Source of the DNA: Paraspadella gotoi
Taxonomy: Eukaryota > Chaetognatha
Length of the DNA stretch: 64,000 nt
Assembly: GCA_051294375.1 (NCBI GenBank)
Contig: CM119263.1
Coordinates: 17,880,628-17,944,627, forward strand
Direction of reading: 5' to 3'
This document shows positions 27,831-40,310 of the stretch, piece after piece. How positions within the stretch are numbered: position 1 is the first letter of the stretch; each line of letters opens with the position of its first letter. The notes under the pieces are model-generated. The model was not told the origin of the DNA, did no database searches, and saw only the letters and a program-made list of their open reading frames with translations. Both the position numbers and the translations under genes were made by a program.

Positions 27831-28696
27831 TTTGGAAAAAAAAAAAAACTTTTTGGTGAGATCTAAATGGAAAGATGCGAGATGTGGCTTCCTGTTTTCT
27901 TTTTCTTTTTTCTTTTAATTCTGTGATCTAAAAATTGATTAAATTCGTCTAAAAGACAAATAATAATAACAACTTATTTTATTTAAATATTTATATAGCT
28001 ATTTATTTAGCTAAGGTTCTTCTCAACCTGTTTTTAGTGTTTACGTTTAATCAAACCGCGCTGCCTGACCGTATTTATCAAAAATCAAAAATGCGTAGTT
28101 TGACAAAATCTCATCCATGAGAGAGATGACGATAACGAAGATGATTGCCTCGGTCAAGGACCTAGGATCATGGGTGACTACAAATTTTCTTATTAAGCCT
28201 CAAAGTTTTACGGAAACAGAAAGACATTAGGCTTTTTAGGCTTTTTACCCTGAAATGTCGAATGCCGTGCGAGAGCAACAAAAGTTTTTCGACGAGTAGC
28301 AGCAGTACCGCCATCTGATGATGAATTTCCAAGTTTCGTTTCAAGGATTCTGGGTTTTGAATTTTGCCGTTTGTCTTTTATCTCAACTTTGCGAAGCTAA
28401 AGAATCCACCAATGAAGACGCCTTTGAGGTTGTAATTCCGGAGTCGTTTATTAAGCGATAATTATTTTTTTCATATTAAACCTAATATGCAATATTGTAC
28501 AACATAATATAATGTAAAACCTGCTAAGCGTTTACGCTTGACCTTTAATTAAATAAAGTTTAATTAATATTTTAAGCAATTTAATTTAATTTTCGAATAA
28601 ATCGATTTTTTAAATTTTTTTAATTTTAATTTTCTGAAAAAATGTTATCATTTTAAGTTTTACTTTAATAAAATATTCTTCTTCTTCTTCTTCTTC

Positions 28697-28760
<64 letters not shown>

Positions 28761-28778
28761 CATTATTATTATAATTAC

Positions 28779-28809
<31 letters not shown>

Positions 28810-30028
28810 TAATTAATTAATTATTATCATGTTCTCTGTACTGTAGGGTTCGAAAAAGGACACAAAGTGGCTGATCTTCTGTTTATCTTTGGGTTTTGCC
28901 TCGATCGTGACTTTGGTGATGTCGCTTTGCATCTACAAAAGCGCAGCCAGCAAAATGGAAGGAAATAAGTAGAAGTGTAAGAGTAATAGCAATGTTTTTT
29001 TAAATTTGCATTTTTTTTCTCGGAATTTTTCCTTTTTGGTCATTATTGTTTCAAAATTTATTTCTGACAATCTCCTTGAATTGCCGCCTCCGAATGAAGT
29101 TTTTCAAATAAAATTTTGTCATCGTCATAAAGAAATAAATTTATTTAAATTCAATAGCGTGTTTAAGTATTGAATTCCTTGCTTAAAAAGCTTGATTGAA
29201 AATGTCGAGTTTAAACATTCTTTTAAACTACATACTTTAATCTGCAAGTAACTCTGTCTCATATTTCATTGTAAAACTCCCTGGTCACTTCGCGAATTTA
29301 ACAAAATGAGAATAGAACAGGATCTGTCTGGAATAAACTAATATATATAGATAATCTTATATATATCTATCAAATTTTAAAAAGATGACAAATGAGTTTA
29401 TGTTTTAATCTTGTTGATGATTTATTGCATGAAGATTTTTTACAATGTACATACCAATTTCATACCATAATTTGTAGTTCCTCCATCAAATTTCTCTCTA
29501 CCTTTTGTTTTTTTTTATTAATGATAGGATTATAACGCCACTGTCGGATATTGAAGTAGGCGAAACAAATTCAGAAATCTTTTTTTACATACTTTATTAT
29601 ATACTTTATTATTACATACTTTATTATATTCTTTCTATTTGAGCTATTTAAAAGCATACAAATGTGGCGAAATTGTCGATTTTAATTTACACCAGTTTTT
29701 CGATGCAGTTTTTTTTTCTTTTATTTAATTAAATTTTACTTACTTGAACGACGAGCAACAGCAAATGCACGAAAAAAATTTAAAACAGAAGTGACAAACC
29801 GAATAAGAGTTCACGACAAGATTCAAAATTTATTTTATGTCGTCAAAGAACGCTGTAAGAAATTCTACGCATGCAATGTTTTAAACTATTCAAACAATTT
29901 TCTATCATGAAGTTTGCTCACTGAGTATATTTCGCTACTGAGAAACGATCCGGAACTTTTTTAATTCTTTTTTTTTTTTTACACTCGGTTGAAATAAATT
30001 AACGCATGTTTATCGGGACGCTTCCGAA
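27830..30028. other. Intergenic spacer between the receptor stop and the low-complexity gene
   Basis: AT-rich DNA with no coding exon that I can support. It contains the (ATT)n tract at about 28676-28806. The same spacer is present in forward orientation at 12761-14880 and 20645-22790, with many 1-3 bp indels between copies. Confidence 0.6.
28676..28806. repeat. (ATT)n/(CTT)n microsatellite, copy 3
   Basis: Reverse-orientation equivalent, about twice as long as in copies 1 and 2, with a CTT block at its left end. Confidence 0.95.
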
Positions 30029-31977
30029 TCAAACGTACGTGTCGCACACGTGCATCTGCGTGAGCGACTCGACTTGCAGAGTCGCAGGGACTATGGTTCG
30101 TCTTTCAGAGATAGTTCTTAAGACGGTCCCGTTTCTTGTGACCGTCTTGGCGTGCGATGTTGACGACGGAGACGACGACGAAATCGGTGAAAGTTTGTTT
30201 CCGGCGTCGATTTGTGAACGAAGCGGAGACGAGGGATGATGACGGTCTGATTCGCCGGAGATTTGACTTTCCTCTGAAAGCGGTAATTTAAATTATCAAT
30301 GATTTTTCACTTGAATCGTATTCATATATCGAAATGACTTTACTAGTTTACCTATAATCATGTTTATAAATTATTAAAATTATGGATACTGAGCTTATTG
30401 ATAATTTATTGACGGACCTGTTGTGCTTTCTCTTTCAAATCGAATCTCCTGATCGCGTTCGTCTTTTCGACGCCGATGAAAAAACTCTGCTCCTACGTTT
30501 ACGACAATCTCCGATGGCGTCGTGGTCCAGATTCCGGCGCCGCACGAGCGTCTCTTCGACAATCCGCTTGCTTCGACAAGGATTTCCGGCGACGAAACGC
30601 CAGCGCCCGAACGACGCCGCTTCGCCTTAGATAAAGCGTCAGGAGACGGACTTGCCATCGTCTCCGATGAGAAACTGGCCGCTCCTTTAGCGTTTATACG
30701 TCCGCCCTTGTCGACTGGAAATTCGGGCAACCGACTGGATCCACTCGGCTGAGGACGACAGGGATCTTGCAGATTCCTCGGAGGATTACGGTTGTGGGCG
30801 TGGCGACGCCGGGGGGAGCTGGAGTTGGGATTGGAATGACGGGGGGAAATCGAATTTACGTCGAGGAGGCAGGAGAAGCGGGAGGGTCCAACGAAGACTT
30901 CCCCGGAACCCGGATCGTTGAGTCGAAGATTGGAAGCGGAACCAAGAACGTTGTCAACGCCAACTTTGCGGTGCAATTCCGCCCCGACGCTGGCGGACAT
31001 TCGTCGCCCTAAATCGCCCACGCCGCCTGCACCGCCGCCGCTGAACGCCTCGTAGTCAGCCGCGGAGCAAAAGACAGTGGATCGATGCTTGAGTTTGGCG
31101 GATCGCGTCTGCTCCTGCAGCTGACGGTAGTTGTGCCGCGAGATGACGCGAAAGGCCGTTTTCGGTCTGCAAACGGAAATTACTCATGTAAGATTATTTG
31201 TAATACGTGTAACAACGTGTAACATATTGTTTATGGTACGTGTAACAAAGTAATATTGGACGCCACCTGTCGCAACTGTTCCCGTCTTCCTCCTTCGCTC
31301 TAAACTGCGCCGCCGCTGCTTCAGCCGCCGCTGCTTCAGCCGTCCCGGGAAACGCGACGCCGTTTACTTCTCGTCCTTCACCGAGGTATCGCGCGGCGTA
31401 GTCGTGGCGAGATGCTACCGTAGCGGCGGTGGCGGCGCTGACGGTGACGATAGTTCGAGCGTCGCATCTCAACGGTTTCTTCCTTCTGGCGCTGGAAAAC
31501 CAGCAGCACCGGCGGAGGCCGCGTCGGCAGGCGATGGCTAGATCGCCGACTCCGCCGCCGCGAACGCCGGATTCGTCCCGCGAATCCCCACTGCTTTCGG
31601 AAATCGTCTCGGCACCGGAGGAAGAGGCGTAGCTGAGCCGATTTGCCGGCTGACGCCCACTGCCGATGGGTTTCCGGTTGGCCGGTCGAGCCGGTGAGGG
31701 CGGGGAAATCGAGGTAGGGCGAGGCGGCGGGAAGGCGGTCAAGGCGGCGGAATGTTGGAAGGAAGGGTGATCGGCTGGGAAGGAGTACTGAGAAGGGCGG
31801 AAGGAGAGGAGGGAAGGGCGAAGGATTTCAGGGTGGTCGTGGAGATCCGACTTCGTCGCCACAGTCGACGAGGATTTGGAAGGCGGCGTCGATTGGAGAT
31901 CTTCGATCTTCGCCTCCAAGATCTTTAATCGAGTCTCCGTCTTTTTGATCGCCTAAAGTTGGGATGATAATGAGTAA

Positions 31978-32056
<79 letters not shown>

Positions 32057-33819
32057 TTCTTGAGTCTGGCGTTCTCTTCAACGAGGCTCTCCTCCGTGGA
32101 GACGCCGGAATCCGAGTCTGCCAGAGACGCGGACCGCGAAGAGGCCGTCCGCACGGCAAAGGGACCCGTACGACCGGACATCGACCCGGTACGAGCGGAC
32201 AAGGTGCCCGTCTGGTCTCTTTTGTCGCGGTCTCGGAACCATCGGATAATTTTGGGCAGAAAGAGAGAGTTTTGCACGACGAAGGAGCTGTTGATGTGGA
32301 GAGAAAGGATGGAAAAGACCCGTTTTACAAACAGTTTTTTTAAATTTTATCACTAATTGTAAACAAAGAAGTGGACAAAATTATTATACTCCTCTATTCG
32401 CTGACTTACCAAATAATCACCCCTACTGCGACGCACATGTCAGTGGCCCACGGCCATTTGGGAGATAAAACTCCGCTGATCGAAATTATGGTGGACGTCA
32501 CGATGGCCGAAGTCGCAACAGAAATGAGAGCCGCCTTAAACAGAAAAATTAAATGTAAAAAACGATGACAAAAACAAACCAAAAACTGTAAAAAATACTG
32601 TAAAAAACATTAAAGTTTAAACAATCTAATCCTAACCTTGGACTCGTCCTCGAAAGGCTGAGGCGCTCCCCTGAGAGACCAGGCGACGATGAGCGTTGCC
32701 AGAAGGAGCGCCGAGTGGAGTAGGAGGAGCAGGGACGACCAGAGCGGAAATAGAGGTGAGGAGCAGGAAGAAGGGGAAAGAGAAAGGGGATCAAGGCCTG
32801 CAAGAGAAGAATAGTTATTGTGTTAAAATATATTCTAAATTGACTAAGACTTACCCAAAACTTCCAACCCACCTGCCCACAATCCCAGCAGCGTCAAATC
32901 CAGCGCCAACAGCACCGCCAGGCGACGCAGGAGATGCCCGTCGCTGATGACGACGCGTTTGACGGAAGGATTGTCGAAGATTTTGGAGACTCTCCATGAT
33001 TTGAGGAGCAGGGCGCCGAAGGTCACGGTTGCAGAGAGGGAGAGGAGCCAAGGAGTAGCCTGTAGGTTTTTGAATTTGTTTAGACGCTTAAACATTATTA
33101 GATTAAATAGAATAAATAGATCAAAAACCTAAAGGAAACGTACATAACTTGACTTCTTCCTCGTTTAAACTTAAAATCAACTCGCCCTTCATCGACATTT
33201 TTTCAAATGCACATCGATCGAATTTCTCACTTCCCCCCGATCGCCCTTTATCTCACCCGGCAAGCGGCGAGTCGCGCCGAAGAACTTTCCTGCTCCAGCG
33301 GCCGAAGGGCCAGACTTTCCGGCGCCCAACCCGGCCACATTCCGGCAGCGGCTGAGGCGGCGGCGGCGATGGCCGCGGCGAAACCGACGACGCAGCCGAC
33401 GACGACGACGGACGAAAGAATCGGCGAGGAAAGACGGACGAAGCGGCGTCGGCGGAGAAAGAGGGTGAAGGCGAGGAAGGAGAAGGCCTGGGGGCGTAAA
33501 ATGGGGGGGAGGTAGGGGGGAGGGTTAATGGTAGAATAGGAGAGAAAAAATAAGGAAGAAAGAAAGGAGGGAACAAAAGTGAATTTGAAGTGTAACGGTT
33601 TAATGGTTTAACCTCAAGTTTTATTACTACAAAATTTTCTTCTTCCCCATTTACTTGCAACATGCCCAGGGCGGCGACGACGCTAACGACGACGAAGACG
33701 ACGAATCCAGCTCGAGGATCCAGATGAGGATCATTGGTCGAGGTCAGGTTGGGTGAGGTGAGAGAGGAGGGCGATGAGGGTGAGGTAATCGAAGCGAGGG
33801 AAGGCCAAGGCTGACTCAT
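30029..33819 (-). CDS. GABA-B/GPR156-type class C G-protein-coupled receptor, complete, 9 exons
   Basis: Seven-transmembrane receptor of the plasma membrane. Exons (minus): 33819-33655, 33487-33257, 33059-32873, 32797-32637, 32534-32410, 32287-32056, 31952-31267, 31166-30418, 30273-30029; all join in phase, giving 926 aa. The start is firm because an in-frame TAA lies three codons upstream, so there is no Venus-flytrap ligand domain. TM1 begins near residue 38; the TM3 region has KSWRVSKIF followed by KRVVISDGHLL, the family signature; ECL2 follows LWAGLDP; TM6-7 contain SPKWPWATD, then NSLFLPKI at the end of TM7. A short coiled coil (ENARLKK, ETRLKILEAKIED) follows, as in GABA-B receptors. 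The roughly 560-residue tail is Ser/Ala/Arg-rich and ends CDTYV, a class I PDZ ligand. The short N-terminus and long tail resemble vertebrate GPR156 more than GABA-B subunits. The family is confident; the exact orthology is inferred. Confidence 0.85.
31953..32055 (-). repeat. Receptor intron 6, made mostly of a (GA)n microsatellite
   Basis: This 103-bp intron lies between the two coiled-coil exons of the receptor. About 73 bp (31981-32053) is an uninterrupted CT run on the plus strand, GA on the coding strand. It leaves only the splice sites and about 25 bp of other sequence. The donor is AAG|GTGAGA and the acceptor CTTTAG|GCG. Confidence 0.9.
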
Positions 33820-34523
33820 GATCGTTTATCGATCCTTAAGTTTATTTGATATTGATTAATTTTTTTTTTTTGAGGATCGTTGTGAATCCCCAGTGAAGAT
33901 AAAAAAAAGTTAATTGTTTTTTGTTGATGCAACGATTTTGAGTCATTTGATTTAACTTTGACTCATTTATGTTGTTCAGAGAAAGGGACTTTCACGAATA
34001 TGAATTTTTCATATTTCAAATTTCAGACTATCATTCTCTTTTAAAACTTTTCACAAATTTTTCAAACTAAAATAAAAAAGGGCGGAAGGCGGTGATAAAA
34101 ATCTGCTTCACAAACGCATGCAATTTAGTTGGTTCACAAAAAGAAATTCTAAAAAAAAACAACATATTTTCGCCGATGTTTCATAAGATGGACGCTTTGG
34201 GCCAAAGCTTGGTAGTTTGGGCTTTCATTTTTTTTCCTTGATCTTTCGTTTTTTTGGTTTTTCATTTCGAAGACGCGAAATTTGCTTCGCTTTCCAACGA
34301 TGATTTCCTGTTCCCCTGGATTTTTAAAAAATTCTGGCAGGGGATTGAGATGAGAGTGAGNNNNNNNNNNGAGAGAGAATGAAAGGTTAATTGAGAACAC
34401 ATTGGTTAGTATTTCCCTGAATAATTTAATATTTTTAAACAGATAAACGCAGTTGGTTGGGATTAATTTTAATTACATTTACGTACAATTGACTTTGAAG
34501 TTAAAAAAAATTAAATAACTAGC
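33820..34523. other. Upstream region of the receptor gene
   Basis: AT-rich, no exon seen. Likely holds the receptor promoter, but no core element could be assigned. A 10-N gap at 34361-34370 interrupts a GA tract. Confidence 0.35.
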
Positions 34524-34547
34524 ATGCCTTTTCATTTACTTCTTATT

Positions 34548-34749
34548 AGTAAAATTGAGCAAAATGCATTAGCCGATTTGCAGAAAGAAATTGAAGATCC
34601 CGAAAAGACGGGTTTGAAAACCCTGATGTCGTTCTGCCAAAATTTCGTGTTGTCTTTCCATCAAAGAGGAGCCTCACTGCGCTGTGATGTCAACGAAGAA
34701 CAAACAGAACAGATTGATATTTTGCTTGGGTGGTGGAACAGAGACAAGG
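34548..34749 (+). CDS. Exon-like ORF of unknown function
   Basis: An open frame with ordinary amino-acid composition in a region otherwise full of repeats. It is bounded by an acceptor-like TTATTAG and a donor-like GACAAG|GTGATG. It encodes about 66 residues including ALADLQKEIEDPEKTGLKTL and LGWWNRDK. The frame continues through the donor to a stop at 34865, so it could instead be a short intronless gene with ATG at 34524. No family is recognised and no partner exon was found. Confidence 0.35.
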
Positions 34750-35884
34750 TGATGCAAGGCTTCGTATCGTATATTATAATACGTCGTGAAAAGCATCGAA
34801 ATGGGAAGAAGGAAGTAAAATTTGAAAACAAAAATAAACTCGTTTTATTCTGGCGAATAAATTAGATGAGAAACTCCATTTAAAAATACTTGACAAGGAA
34901 AAAATTCAAGTCCGGCGTTGGATTTTTTAGCGGATCTTTCCGATTCGATCCAACGCGCGAGCGATAAATCGTGAAGTTAGTTAATCGAAAGTCGGGAGTC
35001 GGGAATCGTGTCAGCCCCGAAGTTGTTTTCAGAAGAAACGTGCGAAATAAACGAAAAAGTGGAGAGAGTGTGAGTCGCTTTTTTTTCCTCTCTTTTTTTT
35101 TTCAATTTGGTTTCATTTTTTCCCCCGAATTTTTTTTTCCTTTTCCTCCCACTCGGACAAACAAACCGGGAGCTTCTTTGTCGTTGTTGTGTTTTTTTTT
35201 CGTCGTCATCGTCGTCGGCGTTTATGTTCCCGTCATTTCTGTCGTCGTCGTCGTCATACCGTTTTTTATTGGCTTCTTCGTCTTCCTCTTTGCTTCAGCG
35301 GTCGTCGGATTCTGTTGTTGTCTTCGAAGTCTCATCCCTTTGTTTCTTTCGCACGTTGAGTCATAGGCTGAGAAGCTGAATGTACAACAAGAACGTTAAT
35401 AATAATTAACTAATAAATATTGATTTTAAAACTTCGAGGGTACATCCCAAAAAGTATTACCAACTTCGAGTCAGGACGTGTCAAATCAATGCTTATCTTA
35501 ATTGTAACGAACTTTTTTGAAGCTCGGGGTGTCGAAATTAGATACCCAGACAAAGAGGCGGCTTGTTCGACCTTCGCTTTTCTTACAATCTTAGCCTCGA
35601 TATAACCTCTTCCATATTCCTAGGGATACGGTTGAAAACAAACCAAAAAAAAAAAAAAAAAAAACACCCTCGTTCAATCCGAACGCGAAAAACGCCGCCG
35701 CGTTTAACCAATCAACGGCGAAGAAAATCGCTTCGTTTTACGTTTAAACGCCAATCGGAAAAGCTGAAGCGATAAACGTTCGATCGGCGGCTCAATAGAT
35801 CGCAGGGGAGAACCACATCGGCTTCAGTCAGGAATTCTTCGGATCTCATATTTACAAAGAAGGATTTTGTTTACATCCGAGATT

Positions 35885-35942
35885 CGGATACGGCGAGAGT
35901 CGATCGTCGAGAGTCGATCGGCGAGAGTCGATCGGCGAGAGT
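35885..35942. repeat. 16-bp tandem repeat beside a gap
   Basis: Three to four units of CGGCGAGAGTCGATCG running into the N gap at 35943-35952; the true array is probably longer. Confidence 0.8.
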
Positions 35943-36062
35943 NNNNNNNNNNGAGGTTTTTAGCCAAATGATACGGATTGCTTCGGTCTTTTCAAAAAAT
36001 GAGATTTGGAACGGTTCGGAATTGATTGCCGATGGGTCGATGTGGGGCAAATCAAAATCATC

Positions 36063-36148
36063 AATGAATGAATGAATGAATGAATGAATGAATGAATGAA
36101 TGAATGAATGAATGAATGAATGAATGAATGAATGAATGAATGAATGAA
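36063..36148. repeat. (AATG)n microsatellite
   Basis: About 21 perfect AATG units. Confidence 0.95.
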
Positions 36149-36982
36149 CAGATAAATTGAATTGATTCATAAGAGTCGTTATGATGAGCTTCGTTTTCTA
36201 AGATTCATCATCTCAGAGGTGAAACTCGAGTTTCGCCTGCTTTCAATTCGTACGAGACTTCAATGATAAAGTCTTTTCGAGGCTGTTAGGGGAAAAACCT
36301 TGCCGACCCCCTAAAAGTCCTAAAGTCCCTTAACAAATAGATAAATAATATAAGGTTAGTTGAATAATTTCTTCAAAAGTTTCCTCCAGAGTTACGTAGT
36401 CAGTCCACGAACATTCGCCTCGAACCCTCGACTTTACAGTCTAGTCTCGAAACTGCTTGTCTCGCCCGTTCGTCGTCGTCGTCGTCGAAGTCGGATTCCC
36501 GACGATCTTTGAAAGTTGGGAACACGACAGTGACGGATCGATGACGACGACGACGACGACGAAAAAGAACAAAACTTCAATGGAAGACGATGACGTCGAC
36601 GACGAAACCTAAAACGATGGAGACGACGACGATCACGACGACGATCACGACGACCGAGTGGACGCGGAAGACGAAAAAGACTTGAGGCGAAGCACCGGGC
36701 TAGAACGACCGAAAAAAAAAAAAGGCCAAAGATTTTCCCATGTGTTTTATATTTATGTGTTTATATTTATGAACTTCAATGAGTTCATTCATATGAGAGC
36801 GGAGGTGTGATTTGAGAAAATTGGGAAAAGAGGAGAGAGAGAGAGAGATGGAGAGTAGGAGAGAGAAAAAAAATTGGCAACGAAAATGAGAAAAGTTTCG
36901 TTTGGTTGCGCTGAAAATGAAGGCTTGAGGGGATACGCCATCGTGGAACCAGGATGCTAAATGAAAGAAAAGGGGAGAAACG

Positions 36983-36991
36983 AAAGAAAAA

Positions 36992-37031
<40 letters not shown>

Positions 37032-37145
37032 ACAAAAGAAAGAAAGATAGAAAGAAAGAAAGCAGGAAAAAATAAACGAACAAACGAAAGAAAGAAGAGA
37101 GAAATAAAAAAAATAAAGAACAAAAGAAAGAAAGAAAGAAAGATA
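36983..37145. repeat. (GAAA)n and related A/G-rich repeat
   Basis: GAAA tetranucleotides, uninterrupted at about 36990-37030 and imperfect to 37145. Open frames across it on both strands (Lys/Glu or Phe/Leu/Ser) are repeat artefacts. Confidence 0.9.
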
Positions 37146-37614
37146 AATTATGAAAAATGAAAAAATCAATCTCCAAATATATATTAAAAATAGTTGAAAA
37201 AATTATAGCTACGAACAATTTAAAAATTACATAAGTTTGGGAATTTAAATTTCCACTAAATCGATTTTTTCATTCGAGAAAACTATGAAGACATTGTCCA
37301 ATTCGATTTTGATCAAAGTTCTATAACAAATTTTAATAAACTTTCTTGACAAATTGTGACACAACGACACAACAAAACGAATCGTACCGAGTTGGTGTGG
37401 AATTTCGAATCCACTTTTACATATTTAATTTTCATCTGAAATTTAAAAATTATTTTCTCCAAAATTCTTTAAAAAACAAAACAAAAAACAAGAGGAATTT
37501 GTATTGAATTAATACAGAAAAAAAAAGGATTTTTAAAAATGAAACAAAACTATCCCGGTCGTTGCATAGGCCATTTGATTAGGGATATTAACCTTTTTAA
37601 AAGCTGCTCGCCTG

Positions 37615-37803
37615 ATGTTTGTTTTGGAGTCGGGGAACACGTTTTTTTTTTGCCGGCGATGTGAGGATAAAGATGATGATGATGATGAGGAGGAGGATGA
37701 CGGTGAAAAACGCGAAGAGAAAAAAAAAATTCAGGTGAAAGATGATTTGAATGACGACGATGATGTTAACGACCAGTATAATAAAATGAAAAAAAAATTA
37801 TGA
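37615..37803 (+). other. Acidic low-complexity ORF
   Basis: GAT/GAC/GAG-rich sequence encoding Asp/Glu runs (KDDDDDEEEDDGEKREEKKK, then DDLNDDDDVND). It may be an exon of an acidic protein, but the same composition arises from the GAT/GAC microsatellites common here. No splice-supported neighbours. Confidence 0.2.
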
Positions 37804-37854
37804 AGGTGATGGTTATGATGACGAAGATGACAAGGACGCCTTAGGAGATGGAGT

Positions 37855-38079
37855 TTGATTTGTTTGGCAATGATGACAGTGGTGATGATTCTTTCTGTGG
37901 TCGCGGTGGTAGCGATTTTTGGCGCTATACGTGGTGATGGTTTCACTGGTGGTTATGGAGTGGTCAAAATGGGACCAGGGTCCGTTCCATGGCTGCTACA
38001 GGGGGTTAAAGAAGTGGATAGCTCTCTTCATCCCCATTTAGCGCCTTCTACACACTGGATTGAAAATTGTTGCATGTGA
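37855..38079 (+). other. ORF with a hydrophobic start, unassigned
   Basis: Seventy-four codons with a hydrophobic N-terminal stretch (VVMILSVVAVVAIFG) and then GYGVVKMGPGSVPWLLQG. A donor-like GTGAG|GTATG follows the stop. Not recognised; coding status doubtful. Confidence 0.2.
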
Positions 38080-39179
38080 GGTATGTTAATGTTTTTTTAA
38101 AAATTATTTGAATAAAAGAAAAAAAAATCCCGCTATTTATCATTTTCAATGCGACTCTTTCAAAAATTTATTATCTTTTGTCTTAATTTCAGTCGACGCC
38201 GAGTGCCCGAGAACCAGAGTCATCTTTCGGCAGTAAATAATAATTTTTATATTGGTTGTACCAATTTCATTATCTTTTCGCCTTTTGTTTAGAATTTCAC
38301 TCTCTGCGTGTTCATTAAGTCACATACAGACTGTCACACTAAATTCCTCATTTTGGTTATTTCTTTAATTTCGTTTCATCTACTGATTTTACCGAGTTTG
38401 CGAAGGCAAGGACAATCATTTGTCAAATTGTTCAAATGTTCAGTGATGGTACAATTTTCTTTGCGTCATTCCTCTTTCTTGACGTTTACCAGAGATCTTT
38501 CCCGAATTGCGGTGAAGGAGAAAGAGGGGGAAGGTGAAAGGAGGAGGGGAAAAAGGGAGATGCGATCTCTTCCGTTTTACTCCCACACAAATCTTCGACG
38601 TTTGGATCCACACATTTTTTTTTAACCCCGGATGTGTGGGTCTGACTTCATTCTGCGCCTCCTTCTCGATTTCTTTTTCTTTCGTTTTCATATCCCCTTT
38701 TTTTTTCGCTTTTACTTTTTTCCAGTATTTTTGTAAGTCTTTTTTGGTTTCTCTTTTTTCTTTATTTCTTGGTTTCTTTTGATTTCGATTTAAATACTTT
38801 TGTCGCCACTGGTTTCAACAGTTCTTTCAAGTATTACAAGTATTACGTATTATTCTTTCAATTCGAAAAAAGGTTCAATTAACCTTTTGTAACCGGTTTT
38901 CATGCACTTCATTCTCAGAGTTAATAAACTCGTCTAGGGGGACGCTGGAGACGGAGTTAAACTGTAAGTAGGCGAAAATATTAGTTCTCAATCCAGTTTG
39001 CGGCGTTGATTCTGATTTGATGATTGAAAGTCTGCTCTAGCTTTTTAAAATTGCGTCCTACGTTTCAAATTTTAATAAAATCGCCCCAAAAAACCTGATA
39101 TTGTTATTTAAGACTATAAATTTTTTTTTTCTTGGAAGCGTACGTAAGATTTATTGGGATTATTTATTTATTTATTTAT

Positions 39180-39245
39180 TCGAAGGCTTGTAGCTAAGCC
39201 GAAACATGTCCGTTTTTTTTAAAATAAACCGTTGTTGAAAATTAA
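39180..39245. mobile_element. TTAA-family MITE end
   Basis: GAAGGCTTGTAGCTAAGCCGAAACATGTCCG, the same inner arm as in the other family members, on the plus strand; the outer end is degenerate. Confidence 0.45.
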
Positions 39246-39389
39246 TTTCAAACTCTTCTAGTATTTTTAACTATAAATGAATCACCTTGCGCCGAGTAAG
39301 AAAGAAAGGTATATACGGAATCAGAACGAGTTTTTTTTTTCGGGCTCCACGAGACATGATTATGTAAAAAAGAGGATGAATTAAAGAAG

Positions 39390-40310
39390 AACAAGTTTGA
39401 GCAAACTTTGGCGGATCTGCCCACGATCATTAACAGTGAGCAGCTGATCAGATAATTAATTAATTAATAAATAGTAATTAAATAATTAATTAATTTATTT
39501 TTATATTTTTTTCTTTTCATAGTGAATGTAAATGCCCACGATCATTAGTGGGAAGCAGATGATCAGATAACTAACAAACGGACGGACGGACGGACGGACC
39601 TACAGACAGACTGACGGACGGACAGACATCATTTTGTTTGCATAATTTATCATAATTTGATGTTCTGACCAGATCTCAGTGAATGACCGACAAAATTGGG
39701 GGGGCGGACCGACAAAGTGAATTATACAGCCGGAATCTGCTGTAAGCAGAGTAAGAAAGTAAAGGCAAAATGCTCATAGTAGAGAAAGTAAGAGACAAAT
39801 CCTTCTCGTAGGAAGGAAAAGTTAAATAGACGGAAAAAAAAGGGAAAAAAATGTACAATCACTAAAGTGATTTACAATAATATAACACAAAAGACAGAAA
39901 GAGAGATCAAAAAAAAGAAATAAAGTAAGAAATAAGTTATAATGGTAAAATGAAAAAAGCAATCAAAAAGAGAGCACTTGATTAAAAAAAAGTATTTATT
40001 ACGGTTATAACTTAAAGATTAGATAGAATAAAGATTGTAAGAATAATTATAACTTATCAAGTTATCATCTTATTAGCTGCTAAATTATGGGATCCGGCAA
40101 TGTTTGCTCAAACTTGTTTTTTTTTAAGTTCAAAGACGTTGACAAATCGACTTTTTATTCTGCTTTAGTGATTGTAAATCACTTTAGTAATTTTAAATCA
40201 CTTAACCGCTAAAATTGTACAATTTTTTTTCCGTCTATATAACCTTTCGTTCCTACTAGGAGGATTTGTCTCTTACTTTCTCTACTATAAGCATTTTCCC
40301 TTTATTTTCT
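39390..40310. repeat. Region with two pairs of inverted repeats
   Basis: CAAGTTTGAGCAAACTTTGG (39390) recurs reversed at 40089-40117. AGTAGAGAAAGTAAGAGACA (39778) with about 100 bp of flank recurs reversed at about 40205-40305. An ACGG/GGAC tandem tract lies at 39579-39625. Related sequence occurs at 63555-63640 and 63915-63970, so this is a dispersed family. Confidence 0.65.

Larger units (their letters stand above)
25344..31899 (-). repeat. 6.5-kb segment, copy 3 (inverted)
   Basis: Reverse complement of copies 1 and 2. It begins in the intron before the SDLHSPSSSSS exon and runs to the same exon 7 base, where it continues smoothly into the rest of the receptor gene. It has the longest open frames, so it is probably the most accurate sequence. 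Confidence 0.9.
34866..37614. other. Repeat-rich DNA without a recognisable gene
   Basis: Contains GTC/GAC repeats (about 35200-35290, 36470-36660), the 16-bp and AATG arrays and the GAAA tract. The hydrophobic frame near 34971-35379 is a translation of GTC and T runs. Confidence 0.4.

Noticed and set aside
32844-33095. Extending receptor exon 3 to the stronger GTAAGT donor about 24 bp downstream
   Set aside because: Only the GTGGGT donor at 32873 joins exon 4 in phase and yields LWAGLDP, which fits the family.
39579-39625. Regulatory ACGG array
   Set aside because: The same tract occurs in another member of the dispersed repeat at 63.9 kb, so it belongs to the repeat.
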